DNA of 64,000 nucleotides from Methylocystis bryophila (GCF_027925445.1 NZ_AP027149.1:2616501-2680500), one strand, 5' to 3'. Shown: positions 41,731-50,575, counted from the first letter of the stretch. Program-made: numbers and translations. Notes: generated by a model not told the origin, from the letters alone.

Positions 41731-42819
41731 TCACGCAAATTTGACGACTGCGATCGTGACGCCAGCGATCCACACCGTCTCGGCGATCATGAGCGCGATT
41801 GGCTTCCAGCCCACGGCCGCGAGGTCCTTGAAGGAGGTCTTCATGCCGAGCGCCGCGATCGCCGTGACGAGGCACCAGCGCGAAACGTCGTTGATCGCGT
41901 CGAGCGCCAGCTTTGGCATGAGTCCGAAGCTGTTGATCGCGACAAGGGCGGCGAAGCCGAGCAGGAAATAGGGGATGGGCGCCTTTGTGCCGCCCGCGGC
42001 GCCGCTTCGCCCCACCACGAAGGCGATGGTGAACACGACCGGGACCAGCATCGCGACGCGCAGGAGCTTCACGTAAGTCGCAATGTCGCCCGTGCGCTGG
42101 GAGATCGAATAGCCCGCGCCGACGACTTGCGCGACGTCATGGATCGTGCCGCCGAGAAACACGCCGGCCTTCACATCGTCGAACCCCAAGGCTGTAGCGA
42201 GGAGGGGATAGAGAATCATCGCAAGCGTCGACAGGAGCGTGACCGTCACGACCGTCAAAATCGTGTCTCGCTCGCTTTCGGGCGCACGCGGCAGAACGGA
42301 GGCGATGGCGAGCGCGGCGGAAGCGCCGCAAATGCCCACCGCGCCGCCGGAAAGCACGCCGAAAGCGCGCGACTGGCCGAGCAGGCGCGAGAGCAAGGCC
42401 CCGAGCGCGATCGTGGTGAGGAGACCGCCGATCACTGTGGCGATGGGCGTCGCGCCGAGCTCCAGGATTTGGCCCAGGGTGATGCGCGCCCCGAGCAGCG
42501 CCACGCCCAACCGAAGAACGGTCTTGGAGCTGAACTCGACGCCCGCGACGCAGCGCCCTTCCTCATGCAGAAAGTGAAAGGTCATGCCGAAGAGCAGCGC
42601 GAATAGCATGACCGGCGAGCCATAATGCTGCGCGAGCCAGGTGGCCGCGAGCGCGATCGTCGCGGCGGTCAAGAGCCCTGGGTAGACGCGCCAAGCGAAA
42701 CTGCGCCATGTAGCGGGCGCGGCGGGCGCCGGCGGGACGTGATGGACGCCTTCCATGGCGTCGTATGATTGGAATAGGGCGTGAGCGGTCTCGGAGTCGG
42801 TGTCGAGGTCTGAGGTCAT
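41731..42819 (-). CDS. YeiH family putative sulfate exporter
   Basis: A 362-aa inner-membrane protein with about ten helices, UPF0324/YeiH type. Motifs include VEFSSKTVLRLGVALLGARI, VLSGGAVGICGASAALAIA and LGGTIHDVAQVVGAGYS with the conserved HDVAQV. Some members export sulfate or taurine-derived sulfur; the real substrate is not proven for most. An N-terminal soluble extension of about 45 aa precedes the first helix. It lies beside epmB, on the far edge of the accessory segment. Confidence 0.9.
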   Translation of the reverse strand: MTSDLDTDSETAHALFQSYDAMEGVHHVPPAPAAPATWRSFAWRVYPGLLTAATIALAATWLAQHYGSPVMLFALLFGMTFHFLHEEGRCVAGVEFSSKTVLRLGVALLGARITLGQILELGATPIATVIGGLLTTIALGALLSRLLGQSRAFGVLSGGAVGICGASAALAIASVLPRAPESERDTILTVVTVTLLSTLAMILYPLLATALGFDDVKAGVFLGGTIHDVAQVVGAGYSISQRTGDIATYVKLLRVAMLVPVVFTIAFVVGRSGAAGGTKAPIPYFLLGFAALVAINSFGLMPKLALDAINDVSRWCLVTAIAALGMKTSFKDLAAVGWKPIALMIAETVWIAGVTIAVVKFA

Positions 42820-42968
42820 TCTGTGCCGCCGCTAAGTTGGAGTTGCTGCGTTTTTATCATCCGCGCCGCCCTTCTCAATGGGACTTGCGCACAGATGGAC
42901 GCCTTTGAATGCGGCGCCTATAAACAGGTCGTCATGAAACTCCGCTCTAGCCGGCCAAGCTTCCGGGC

Positions 42969-44036
42969 ATGATTAAGCGTCCCCTGAACTCGGTCGACGA
43001 TCTCGCGACGGCGGGCCTGCTTTCGCCCTCGGACCCGCTTCGCGCGGTCGAGGCGCGCTACAGCATCGCCGTCACGCCGCAGATCGCGGCGCTCATCGAT
43101 CCCGCCGATCCAAACGACCCCATCGCGCGGCAGTTCCTGCCGGACGCGCGCGAGCTTGCAACGAGCGCCGCCGAGCTCGCCGACCCCATCGGCGACGAGG
43201 CGCACAGCCCCGTGCCGGGAATCGTGCATCGCTATCGCGACCGCGTGCTCTTGAAGCTCGTATCCGTCTGTCCAGTTTACTGCCGTTTCTGCTTCCGCCG
43301 CGAGACGGTCGGAAAGAGCGGCGCGCTCAGCCCGGAGACGCTCGCGCGCGCGCTCGACTATGTCGCGGCCCACGAGGAAATAGGGGAGGTGATCCTCACC
43401 GGCGGCGATCCGCTGGCGGCCTCGGCGCGACGGCTGCTGGCCGTCAGCGAGCGCTTGGCGACGATCCCCCATGTGACGCGGCTGCGCGTGCATACGCGCG
43501 TTCCCCTCGCCGCGCCCGATCTCGTCACGACAGAGCGCCTCGAGGCGCTGCGCTTGGCTGAAAAAACGCTGATTGTCGCGCTGCACGCCAATCACGCGCG
43601 GGAGTTGTCGCAGGGCGCCAAAGCCGCGATCGCGCGCCTCAAGGAGGCCGGCGCGAAGCTTCTCTCGCAGAGCGTGCTTCTCAACGGCGTGAACGACGAC
43701 GCGGCGATTCTCGACTCGCTGCTCGACGCGCTCACGGGGCAGGGCGTTGTGCCCTATTATCTGCATCATCCCGACCTCGCGAAGGGCACGGCGCATTTCC
43801 GCCTGTCGCTCCTTCGCGGGCAAAAGATTTACGCAGAGCTGGCGCGCCGCAGGAAAGGCCGGCCACTCCCGCGCTATGTGCTCGATCTCCCCGGCGGTTT
43901 CGGCAAGGTCCCGATCGAAGCGCCTTATCTCCTTCGCGTGGCGGATGGAAGCTGGCGCGCGCGCGACCGTTTTGGGGTCGAGCATCGCTATGAAGACGAG
44001 GCCGAAGGGCCGCTCGAGCGCGCCTCAGGCTTCTGA
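42969..44036 (+). CDS. epmB: EF-P beta-lysylation protein EpmB (lysine 2,3-aminomutase-like)
   Basis: A 355-aa radical SAM/PLP enzyme that converts L-lysine to beta-lysine for EF-P modification. The radical SAM cluster motif CPVYCRFC gives C101, C105 and C108. EVILTGGDPL is the SAM-binding Gly-rich motif, and VPYYLHHPDLAKGTAHF is the typical late motif. PLP-Lys is expected in LPRYVLDLPGGFGK. Size and the presence of efp/epmA nearby favour EpmB over catabolic KamA, which is longer. It is separated from epmA by about 7 kb. Confidence 0.9.
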   Translation: MIKRPLNSVDDLATAGLLSPSDPLRAVEARYSIAVTPQIAALIDPADPNDPIARQFLPDARELATSAAELADPIGDEAHSPVPGIVHRYRDRVLLKLVSVCPVYCRFCFRRETVGKSGALSPETLARALDYVAAHEEIGEVILTGGDPLAASARRLLAVSERLATIPHVTRLRVHTRVPLAAPDLVTTERLEALRLAEKTLIVALHANHARELSQGAKAAIARLKEAGAKLLSQSVLLNGVNDDAAILDSLLDALTGQGVVPYYLHHPDLAKGTAHFRLSLLRGQKIYAELARRRKGRPLPRYVLDLPGGFGKVPIEAPYLLRVADGSWRARDRFGVEHRYEDEAEGPLERASGF

Positions 44037-44059
44037 CCGGCGATCGTTGGGAAGTCGTG

Positions 44060-44106
44060 CATGTGTCCTGACCGGAAAACCGCTTCGCGCTTTTCCGGGA
44101 CATGCT
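44060..44106. repeat. Palindromic repeat, family C
   Basis: ATGTGTCCTGACCGGAAAAC and GCTTTTCCGGGACATGCT form a family C inverted repeat between the convergent epmB and secreted-protein genes. Confidence 0.8.
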
Positions 44107-44117
44107 GTCGAGGCCGC

Positions 44118-44882
44118 TTATTGGCCGCTGGCCGGGAAGGTGACAACCATTCGCGCCAATGCGTAGACCCCGCGCAGCGCCAGCAGCGTGAAACCCGAAT
44201 AGACATTCCCACCGACCAATTGTCCGAGCGGAGACGCGGCGCTCGTATAGAGCGCTACGTTCGAGGCGCCGAAGGAGATGGTCGGAAAGGTCGTCTGCTG
44301 ACGAATGGCCGCATTGGCGCCGAACCACCAGTTCGCGATATAATTCTGGCCGCTGTTGGCTGGCGGATTCGTCTCCGTCCCATAGAGGAAAAAGGGCCCG
44401 AACTCACGGGGCGAGACGGCGCCATAGAGCGTGCCGCTCGCGGAGTCGTGCGGCGCATATTCATAAGCGATCTGCGGATCGAGGCTCGCGGGAACGCCGG
44501 CGCCCTGGAAAGACGCGACGAGCTGCGGATTGTTGCTCACATAAAGCGCCATATAATTGTTGATGTCGCCCGTGCCGTCCGGCGAGACGATGTTGATCCC
44601 GATCTGCGCGATCGTCGTCGGCTGAGAACGGCTGCCGTTCACCTGCACGCTGTCGCAGTTCGTCATGCGCACGACCATCGGCGCCTGCCCGGCGGACGCG
44701 TTTGTGATCGTATAGCCCGCCGGCACCAGCTTTTGCGCGATGGCGAGCGGCACATAGCCTTCGCCGGCGAATTCGGTGCAATTCATGAAGCTGACTTTGA
44801 AGCTCTTCTGGCTGGCCTCAGCTGCTGGCGCCGCCAGAACGAGCGCCGGCGCAAGCGCGAAAGCAAAACGAAAGATCCCCAT
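44118..44882 (-). CDS. Exported hypothetical protein
   Basis: A 254-aa protein with signal peptide MGIFRFAFALAPALVLAAPA, cleaved near AEA-SQKS. ATG 44882 has GGGGG in front; an upstream in-frame start at 44936 would put charged residues before the signal. The mature protein is beta-rich, with two Cys (SFMNCTEF, MTNCDSV) likely forming a disulfide, and FGPFFLYGTETNPPANSGQN in the middle. I do not recognise a family. It may be a surface or outer-membrane-associated protein. It is monocistronic. Confidence 0.72.
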   Translation of the reverse strand: MGIFRFAFALAPALVLAAPAAEASQKSFKVSFMNCTEFAGEGYVPLAIAQKLVPAGYTITNASAGQAPMVVRMTNCDSVQVNGSRSQPTTIAQIGINIVSPDGTGDINNYMALYVSNNPQLVASFQGAGVPASLDPQIAYEYAPHDSASGTLYGAVSPREFGPFFLYGTETNPPANSGQNYIANWWFGANAAIRQQTTFPTISFGASNVALYTSAASPLGQLVGGNVYSGFTLLALRGVYALARMVVTFPASGQ

Positions 44883-45386
44883 TGGCCCCCACTTATGATC
44901 CGGAGCCGTCACGGCGTCCGAAACCGCGTCTTTCACAATGTCAGCCGCTACGAGCCGGATGCCTCCAGCTTGGCGCGACCGTTATCCGAATCGCCGCCAA
45001 TGACAAGCCGAGGCTCTATCGGAAACCGAAATGCAGGAATAGGAAAGAGGCGCGTGAATAAGGCTGCCACAAGGATATGACAGCCCCGTGCCGTCGATGG
45101 CCCTCCGTCCTCCTTCAGGGAGCCGAAGCGCTACACGGCATACGTAGCGATCTTGGCGCGATTCTTGTTTTCAAGACGCTCAATCGTTCAACCCGGATGA
45201 GCCCCGGCTCTCGCTAGAGGGTGCGAGGAGCGGCGTTGAAGAGGAAGTTTTTACAAAATTATTGGATCCCGTCTTGCAACAGTCGCAATCGCCCTTTATG
45301 AAAATAAGAGATCTTGGATGGCTAAGTCTTCCCTCCTGTGCCTCAGGCGCATCGACGACACTTCCCTTCAACATCGACACTCCCTC
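44883..45386. other. Spacer between the exported protein and the cold-shock gene
   Basis: About 500 bases with no convincing coding region. The last 150 bases before the cold-shock gene are pyrimidine-rich and less GC-rich (for example TTTTTACAAAATTATTGGAT near 45248), as expected for a promoter and long cold-shock leader. A GGCTCTCGCTAGAGGGTGCG stretch is near 45209. Confidence 0.5.
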
Positions 45387-45409
45387 CGCCCACATAGCAT
45401 ATGTGGGCG
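45387..45409 (+). promoter_or_regulatory. Perfect hairpin in the cold-shock gene leader
   Basis: Arms CGCCCACATA (45387-45396) and TATGTGGGCG (45400-45409) with a three-base loop, 31 bases before the GTG start. It may be an operator or an mRNA stem controlling the cold-shock gene. Confidence 0.6.
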
Positions 45410-45440
45410 AAAACTATCGTACGGTTGAAAGGAAATCGTC

Positions 45441-45650
45441 GTGAGCATCGGAACAGTGAAATGGTTCAACGCAACCAAAGGCTTTGGCTTCATCCAGCCT
45501 GACGATGGCGGCGCGGACGTCTTCGTGCATATTTCCGCCGTCGAGCGCGCGGGGATGCAGGGCCTTGCCGAAGGGCAGAAGGTGCAATTCGAACTCGTCC
45601 GCGACAGCAGGACAGGGAAATCGTCAGCCGGCAATCTCCAGGCGGCCTGA
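45441..45650 (+). CDS. cspA: Cold-shock protein (single CSD)
   Basis: A 69-aa nucleic-acid chaperone. RNP1 is KGFGFI and RNP2 is VFVHIS, and the start MSIGTVKWFNATKGFGFI is typical. The GTG start has AAGGAAA upstream. The length and motifs are standard for CspA-like proteins. The leader has a perfect hairpin listed separately. Confidence 0.95.
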   Translation: MSIGTVKWFNATKGFGFIQPDDGGADVFVHISAVERAGMQGLAEGQKVQFELVRDSRTGKSSAGNLQAA

Positions 45651-45680
45651 TCTCTTCCAAGGAATTTAGCGAAAGGCTCC

Positions 45681-45710
45681 GCGGCCGTCTTCGGTGGCGG
45701 CGGCCTTTTG
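45681..45710 (+). terminator. Possible terminator after the cold-shock gene
   Basis: GGCCG (45683-45687) and CGGCC (45701-45705) flank a GC-rich loop and are followed by TTTT. The stem is short, so this is tentative. Confidence 0.4.
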
Positions 45711-45890
45711 TTGGTAATCCAGAATGCACGGTCCGCCGCGCGAGGACCGCTTGCGCACGCCGCGCAGGCGCGGGTTCACCCGCTCAAGCATTCAGGCGTT
45801 TCGCTCGCCTCCTATAGAGGCTCGTCGAAACGATGCGGCGCGCGCGCGAGCCAAAACCACATCATGCGAATAAAAAACCAAGGAGAAAAC

Positions 45891-46280
45891 ATGCGTAAGC
45901 TTGCTCTTATGACCGCCGTCGCAATCGCCGCCTTCGCCGCGCCCGCCATGGCCGCCTCGGAAAGCTGGAACGTCACCGAGGAAAGCGCTGTTGGCATCAA
46001 GTCGGCTCAGGGCAAATGGCTCCTGAAGACGGAGGGCGACAATCTGAGCGGCTCGGCCACCCTGCAGCGCGACAACGGCACGGAAATCACCTACAGCGTG
46101 GAAGGCTCTCTCAAGGACGGCGTTTACACCGTGAAGCTCGACAAGCGCTCCGATGACAAGAAGGGCTGCGTCTGGACCGGACACGCCCAGAGCGCGACTG
46201 CCTTGGGCAAGTCGACCGGTTACATCGGGGATGTGGTCTGTGAAGGCTCCAAGTTCGTCATTCGCGCGCAGGGCCAGTAA
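45891..46280 (+). CDS. Small secreted protein of unknown family, copy 2
   Basis: A 129-aa exported protein. Signal peptide MRKLALMTAVAIAAFAAPAM, cleaved near AMA-ASES. AAGGAGAAAAC precedes the ATG. It shares with the 12741-13136 protein the ordered features SWNVTEES, QGKWLLKTEGDNLSGSA, DNGTEITYSVEGS, KKGCVWTGHAQS and VCEGSKFVIRA; the two Cys are in equivalent places. The two copies lie about 33 kb apart and have diverged considerably, so this is an old duplication. Function unknown. Confidence 0.85.
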   Translation: MRKLALMTAVAIAAFAAPAMAASESWNVTEESAVGIKSAQGKWLLKTEGDNLSGSATLQRDNGTEITYSVEGSLKDGVYTVKLDKRSDDKKGCVWTGHAQSATALGKSTGYIGDVVCEGSKFVIRAQGQ

Positions 46281-46399
46281 GCCTTGACGCGACCTCCGCG
46301 CAGCCTTCAGGGTTTGCCGCGGAGAGAGAGAGAAATCTAGCTTCGCGGGAGCCGACGAGACCGAAGTTTCGCCGTCTCCCAAACATTATGCAGCGAGGC

Positions 46400-47002
46400 C
46401 TACAGCGCCTCCGCCAGCCGCGCTGCGTAGCGGGCCATCAGATCCACCTCGATGTTCACCTCGTCGCCGATCTTGCGATCGCCGAGCGTCGTGACCTTCA
46501 ATGTGTGCGGGATGATGAGCACGCTGAAGCGGTCGCCCTCGACCTCGTTGACGGTGAGCGAGACGCCGTCCAGCGCGACGGAGCCTTTCTGCGCAATGAA
46601 GCGCGAGAGCGCGCGCGGCGCTTCGAATACGAGCCGCGCCATGCCGTCGAAATCCTCGCGCGAGACGAGCCGCGCGATCCCGTCCACATGGCCGGTTACG
46701 ATATGGCCGCCGAGCTCGTCGCCGATCTTCATCGCGCGTTCGAGATTGATCCGTGTTCCAAGGCTCCAGGACCCGACCGTCGTGCGCGCGAGCGTCTCCG
46801 CCGCTGCGTCCACCTCGAAGATCGCGCGCTCCCCGTCGCGCTCCATCGCCACGACGGTGAGACAGGTCCCTGAGCAGGCGATCGACGCGCCGAGCGCGAT
46901 CGTTTCCAGTGGATAGGCGCAACGAACGGCGAGGCGGCGCAGCGCGCCGCGCTCGTCGACGCGCGCGACTTCGCCGATGTCGGTGACGATGCCGGTGAAC
47001 AT
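46400..47002 (-). CDS. ribE: Riboflavin synthase alpha subunit
   Basis: Converts two molecules of 6,7-dimethyl-8-ribityllumazine into riboflavin. The protein is 200 aa with two Lum-binding repeats. It starts MFTGIVTDIGEV; CSGTCLTVV lies in repeat 1, GGHIVTGHVDGIA marks the junction, and ALDGVSLTVNEVE lies in repeat 2. The ATG follows the ribD stop without any spacer (TAAATG). ribBA, ribH and nusB, which often complete the cluster, are not here. No FMN riboswitch is visible upstream of the operon. Confidence 0.96.
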   Translation of the reverse strand: MFTGIVTDIGEVARVDERGALRRLAVRCAYPLETIALGASIACSGTCLTVVAMERDGERAIFEVDAAAETLARTTVGSWSLGTRINLERAMKIGDELGGHIVTGHVDGIARLVSREDFDGMARLVFEAPRALSRFIAQKGSVALDGVSLTVNEVEGDRFSVLIIPHTLKVTTLGDRKIGDEVNIEVDLMARYAARLAEAL

Positions 47003-48118
47003 TTAGCAGACTTTCTCGTAATGCGTGATCTTGTCGGGGCCGAGCTCGAAGGCGTCGGTCAGGCGGTAGAGCTGCGTATCTTCGAGCACGGCGCGCGCCG
47101 CCGGGCGCAGCGCGAGGCGTCCCGCGCCCCCAAAGGCTTTCGGGCCCGTGTGCAGCATCACGATGTCGACCAGCCCCGCCGCAAGGAGCGATTCCGCGAG
47201 GCGCGGTCCACCCTCGCAAAAGACGCGCGTGACGCCTCTCTTCGCGAGCGCCGCGAGCGCCGCCGGCGGCAAGACCCGCCCGAGCGGATCGGCGCCGACG
47301 CGCGCGACCTCGGCGCCGGTCGCCTCGCAGAAGCGCTCGACCGCGTCGTCCGGGGTCGTGGCGAGCGCGATGACGAGGGTCGGGACCGTGCGGGCGAGCG
47401 CCGCAAAGCGCGAGCCCGGCGAAAGCGTCAAATTGCCGTCGATGACGACGCGCAACCGCAGCTGGTCCTCCATGCCGGGCAGGCGCACGGTTAGGAGGGG
47501 ATCGTCCTCGCGCGCCGTGCCGGCGCCGATCATGATCGCGTCATGCGCGGCGCGCTCCAAATGGGTCTGCGCATCGGCGAGCGGCCCCGTGACGCTGAGG
47601 CGCGGGTCGTGCGGGGCGCCGGCGGCGAAGCCGTCGCGCGTCTGCGCGAGTTTTAGCGTGACCATGGGCCGGCCTTGCGTCACGCGCAGCATATGGCCGA
47701 GGTGATCGCGCCGCGCCGCCGCCTCGCGCACACCGGTCACGACCTCGATCCCGCCGGCTCGCAAGATGTCGTGGCCCTTCCCCGAGACGCGCGGATCGGG
47801 ATCCTGCATCGCCGTCACGACTCGGGCGACGCCAGCCGCGACGATGGCTTCGGCGCAAGGGGGCGTTTCGCCGCGGTGGGCGCAGGGCTCGAGCGTCGCA
47901 TAGAGGGTTGCGCCGCGCGCCGCGGCGCCCGCGGCCTGCAGCGCCTGCGTTTCGGCGTGCGGCCGTCCGCCCGAACCGGTCACGCCGCGCGCGACGAGCG
48001 TTCCGTCCTTGACGAGCAGCGCGCCGACAGCGGGGTTGGGCGCGCAGCGGCCCAGCGCGCGCCGCCCAAAGCTAAGCGCCGCGTCCATCCAGGCTTCGTC
48101 GCTGATTGTCTCTGTCAT
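47003..48118 (-). CDS. ribD: Bifunctional riboflavin deaminase/reductase RibD
   Basis: A 371-aa enzyme for the second and third steps of riboflavin synthesis. The deaminase domain (1-150) has the zinc motif PHAETQAL and LEPCAHRGETPPC. The reductase domain (about 155-371) has VTLKLAQTRDGF, DAIMIGAGTAREDDPLLTVR and CEGGPRLAESLL. The ATG overlaps the stop of the cinA-like gene by four bases (ATGA). Confidence 0.96.
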   Translation of the reverse strand: MTETISDEAWMDAALSFGRRALGRCAPNPAVGALLVKDGTLVARGVTGSGGRPHAETQALQAAGAAARGATLYATLEPCAHRGETPPCAEAIVAAGVARVVTAMQDPDPRVSGKGHDILRAGGIEVVTGVREAAARRDHLGHMLRVTQGRPMVTLKLAQTRDGFAAGAPHDPRLSVTGPLADAQTHLERAAHDAIMIGAGTAREDDPLLTVRLPGMEDQLRLRVVIDGNLTLSPGSRFAALARTVPTLVIALATTPDDAVERFCEATGAEVARVGADPLGRVLPPAALAALAKRGVTRVFCEGGPRLAESLLAAGLVDIVMLHTGPKAFGGAGRLALRPAARAVLEDTQLYRLTDAFELGPDKITHYEKVC

Positions 48119-48627
48119 GCTTCCCCCGCGGGCGCCGAGGCGGACTCGAGCAGCAGCGCGAGCGCCTGTTCGACCGCGGCCGCGCGGATTTCAGCGCGGG
48201 AGAGCGGGCCGAAGCGGCGCTCGACGTGACGCACGCCTCCGGCGCGCCTGACGCAGCCGAAATGCACCAGACCCACGGGCTTCTCGTCGCTGCCGCCCCC
48301 TGGCCCGGCGACGCCGGTGACCGCGACCGAGACATCGGCCCTGGAGCGCGCCAGGGCGCCTTGCGCCATCTCTAAGGCTACGGAGCGGCTTACCGCGCCA
48401 TAGGCGTCCAAACTGTTTTCGCTCACACCGAGCATTTCGACCTTCGCCAGGTTGGAATAGGTCACGAAGCCGCGCTCGAAGATGTCCGAGGACCCCGGAA
48501 TCTCGGTGATCGCCGCCGCAACGAGGCCGCCCGTGCATGATTCGGCGCAGGCGACCCAGAGTCCCGCGGCGCGGCACGCTGCGAGCAAGTCTCTAGCCTG
48601 CGCCGAAATCCGTTCGGAATGAAGCAT
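48115..48627 (-). CDS. pncC: CinA C-terminal domain protein (nicotinamide-nucleotide amidase)
   Basis: A 170-aa protein consisting of the CinA C-terminal (PncC) domain only. Motifs: VACAESCTGGLVAAAITEIPG, FERGFVTYSNLAKVEMLGV and VAVTGVAGPGGGSDEKPVG. It deamidates NMN in the pyridine-nucleotide salvage cycle. ATG 48627 is chosen; an upstream frame extension lies within repeat-like DNA. It is the first gene of the operon pncC-ribD-ribE. Confidence 0.93.
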   Translation of the reverse strand: MLHSERISAQARDLLAACRAAGLWVACAESCTGGLVAAAITEIPGSSDIFERGFVTYSNLAKVEMLGVSENSLDAYGAVSRSVALEMAQGALARSRADVSVAVTGVAGPGGGSDEKPVGLVHFGCVRRAGGVRHVERRFGPLSRAEIRAAAVEQALALLLESASAPAGEA

Positions 48628-48645
48628 CGCCTCTAGCGTCCTTCT

Positions 48646-48742
48646 CCTGTCAAGAAAAACCGGTTTACCGCTCGTGGGGCGCCGACTCATAGGCGCGGCT
48701 TGCGAAAAAGCACAAAGCGGTTTTTCACGCAAAGCGCGCTAT
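48646..48742. repeat. Partial family B-like repeats
   Basis: AAAAACCGGTTTACCGCTC near 48655 and TTGCGAAAAAGCACAAAGCG with TTTTTCACGCAAAGCGCGCT near 48701 are fragments of the family B type, located between the divergent pncC and TetR genes. Confidence 0.5.
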
Positions 48743-48898
48743 AATTCAGCGAGTCGATCCCGTTTCCCGTCTGCGGCCGCCGACGCGGCGCGGCCGGGCG
48801 CGTCAGGCTTGGACCTGGGAATTTCGCGACTAATTAACCCGTTTCGAGCAAGGCCGCAGGAGTCTCCGGGAAACCTGGGCCAGTCGAGGAGAGAAAAA

Positions 48899-49630
48899 AT
48901 GAGCGGCGAAGAGAAGACAACGAATGAGACGTCGGCTCCGAAGCCGGCTCCAAAAGGCGGGCGCGACGCCATTGTCGACGCGCTGCTGCGGCTCGCGGCG
49001 CGCCGCGACTTCGGTGAGATCACGATTTCCGACATTGCCCGGGAAGCGGGCGTGGGACTGGCCGATTTCCGTGACCTCTTCCCGTCCAAAGGCGCGGTTC
49101 TGGGGGCTTTTTCGCGTCGGATCGACCGCCAAGTGCTGTCGAGCGCGACCGGCGAGGTCGACACGCATTCCGCGCGGGACCGCCTGCATGCGGTCCTGAC
49201 CCGGCGGCTCGAGGCGCTCGAGCCCCATCGCGACGCGATCTTCGCCATCTCCGAGTGGGCGAGCAGGGAGCCGCTTTCGGCTGCGGCGTTCAACCGCGAG
49301 ATGGTCAATTCGATGCGCTTCATGCTGGAGGCGGCTGACCTCGACAGCGAGGGCGCCGTCGGCGCGCTGAAGCTTCAGGGCTTGGCGATCGCCTGGAAGC
49401 GGGTGATCGACGCCTGGCGCAAGGATCGTCCCGGCGAAAATTTCCACGCGCTGGCCGCTCTCGACGACGCGCTGGACAATGGCGAGAAGATCGTCGATCG
49501 CGTCGAGGACCTTGCCCGCACCACAGAGCCGCTGCGCCGCCTCGCGAACCGGCTGTTCGAAGGCTTCAACAAGGGTCGAGGGCGCGCCCGTCACGACTTC
49601 GACGACGAGCATCCGCACGCGGGGATGTGA
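48899..49630 (+). CDS. TetR/AcrR family transcriptional regulator
   Basis: A 243-aa repressor-like protein. The N-terminal HTH (about 25-70) reads AIVDALLRLAARRDFGEITI, then SDIAREAGVGLADFRDLFPS, as in TetR. The helical C-terminal part is of unknown ligand specificity. ATG 48899 is preceded by GAGGAGAG; a longer frame back to 48674 is not needed. There is no adjacent efflux gene to suggest a target. Confidence 0.88.
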   Translation: MSGEEKTTNETSAPKPAPKGGRDAIVDALLRLAARRDFGEITISDIAREAGVGLADFRDLFPSKGAVLGAFSRRIDRQVLSSATGEVDTHSARDRLHAVLTRRLEALEPHRDAIFAISEWASREPLSAAAFNREMVNSMRFMLEAADLDSEGAVGALKLQGLAIAWKRVIDAWRKDRPGENFHALAALDDALDNGEKIVDRVEDLARTTEPLRRLANRLFEGFNKGRGRARHDFDDEHPHAGM

Positions 49631-49683
49631 GGCCGAGCAGGCCAACGGCAAAGGCCCTGGGGCGCCCGCAAAGCGGGCGTCTC

Positions 49684-49695
49684 GGGGGGGGGGGG
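49684..49695. repeat. Homopolymer run of 12 G
   Basis: A run of twelve G followed by CGGG lies 54 bp after the TetR gene. Such tracts slip during replication and are also prone to sequencing error. No coding frame crosses it. Confidence 0.9.
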
Positions 49696-49708
49696 CGGGT
49701 CTCATTCG

Positions 49709-49770
49709 GGGGGAACCTCATCCTTCGAGACGGGTCCTGCGGAGCCTCCTCAAAATGAGGGCTCGGGATG
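49709..49770. repeat. Rhizobiales-type palindromic repeat, family E
   Basis: CTCATCCTTCGAGACGGGTC and CTCCTCAAAATGAGGG make an imperfect palindrome, matching the copy at 19206-19258. Confidence 0.75.
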
Positions 49771-49862
49771 AGAGTTTGGACAAAGAGCGCATTCCTCGTT
49801 CCTGAAGCCCTGGAGCCTCCATCGGCGCCGGGTATAATCACGAAAATCTTAGGAAAAGAGAG

Positions 49863-50471
49863 TTGACAGCATTTCGTTGTTACGTCGTGCAAAAAGGCAA
49901 GAAGCTGTTCTTGAGTTTTCGTCAAGAAATGGTGTCATCTATTTCAAGAATCATTGTGATTGTCACGATTGCCTTCCTATTTACTCACTCTTTTCTGTCA
50001 AATGCTCCCAATTCGGTCTGGATGCAATATGAAGTGAGGTACAGCTACGCGCGTTTTGTGTTTGTTTTGTTGTGTTGTTTGGTCCTGCTTATTTTCATAG
50101 TGAGAAGAAAGCTTAAAAATGCTATTATCATAGTGGTAATGGTAGCCCTTGAGATTCAACTATTGCCTACTGTCATGCCTTATCTGTCGATGGCCGGGTG
50201 GGCGCTAACCTTATACGTCCGTGGAGACGCATACCCCGTAACAGCACTACCGGATTCGAACATGGTTTTTTCCAATCATTTCCTCGATGACGGTTTTTTT
50301 GTTGTGTTTGATCCGGGAAAAGCTCTTGAGAGTGGGGCGGGCGACGACGCGAAATTGAAGTGGATTATCGGAAAATACTATGAGAATGACGGCGCCCGCG
50401 ACGAAATAATAATGTGCAAAAGGATATTTCGCAGCTATTACTACGTAAAAGTAAAAGAATTTAGGGGTTAG
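49863..50471 (+). CDS. AT-rich membrane protein of unknown function
   Basis: A 202-aa protein from TTG 49863 (AGGAAAAGAG just upstream); ATG 49929 is an alternative. Three hydrophobic helices lie at about residues 28-45, 65-82 and 87-110 (IIVIVTIAFLFTHSFL, FVFVLLCCLVLLIFIV, IIIVVMVALEIQLLPTVM), followed by a polar C-terminal domain of about 90 aa (FVVFDPGKALESGAG, YYENDGARDEIIMC). Base composition and codon use are clearly AT-richer than the rest of the window, indicating recent transfer. I recognise no family. It sits next to repeat E and the poly-G run. Confidence 0.7.
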   Translation: MTAFRCYVVQKGKKLFLSFRQEMVSSISRIIVIVTIAFLFTHSFLSNAPNSVWMQYEVRYSYARFVFVLLCCLVLLIFIVRRKLKNAIIIVVMVALEIQLLPTVMPYLSMAGWALTLYVRGDAYPVTALPDSNMVFSNHFLDDGFFVVFDPGKALESGAGDDAKLKWIIGKYYENDGARDEIIMCKRIFRSYYYVKVKEFRG

Positions 50472-50575
50472 ATCAAGCTGTCTACGATAAGGCGAGGCCG
50501 CGAGTCGGATCGGTTGGCATAACTTCGAATGGCAGGTTATTCGGTCTTCGAGACGCCAAGCCTTCAGCCCCTGCC

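Noticed and set aside
46281..48898. FMN riboswitch upstream of the riboflavin operon
   Set aside because: No conserved FMN aptamer core (AGGGGCGGGGUG-like) was seen before pncC, ribD or ribE.
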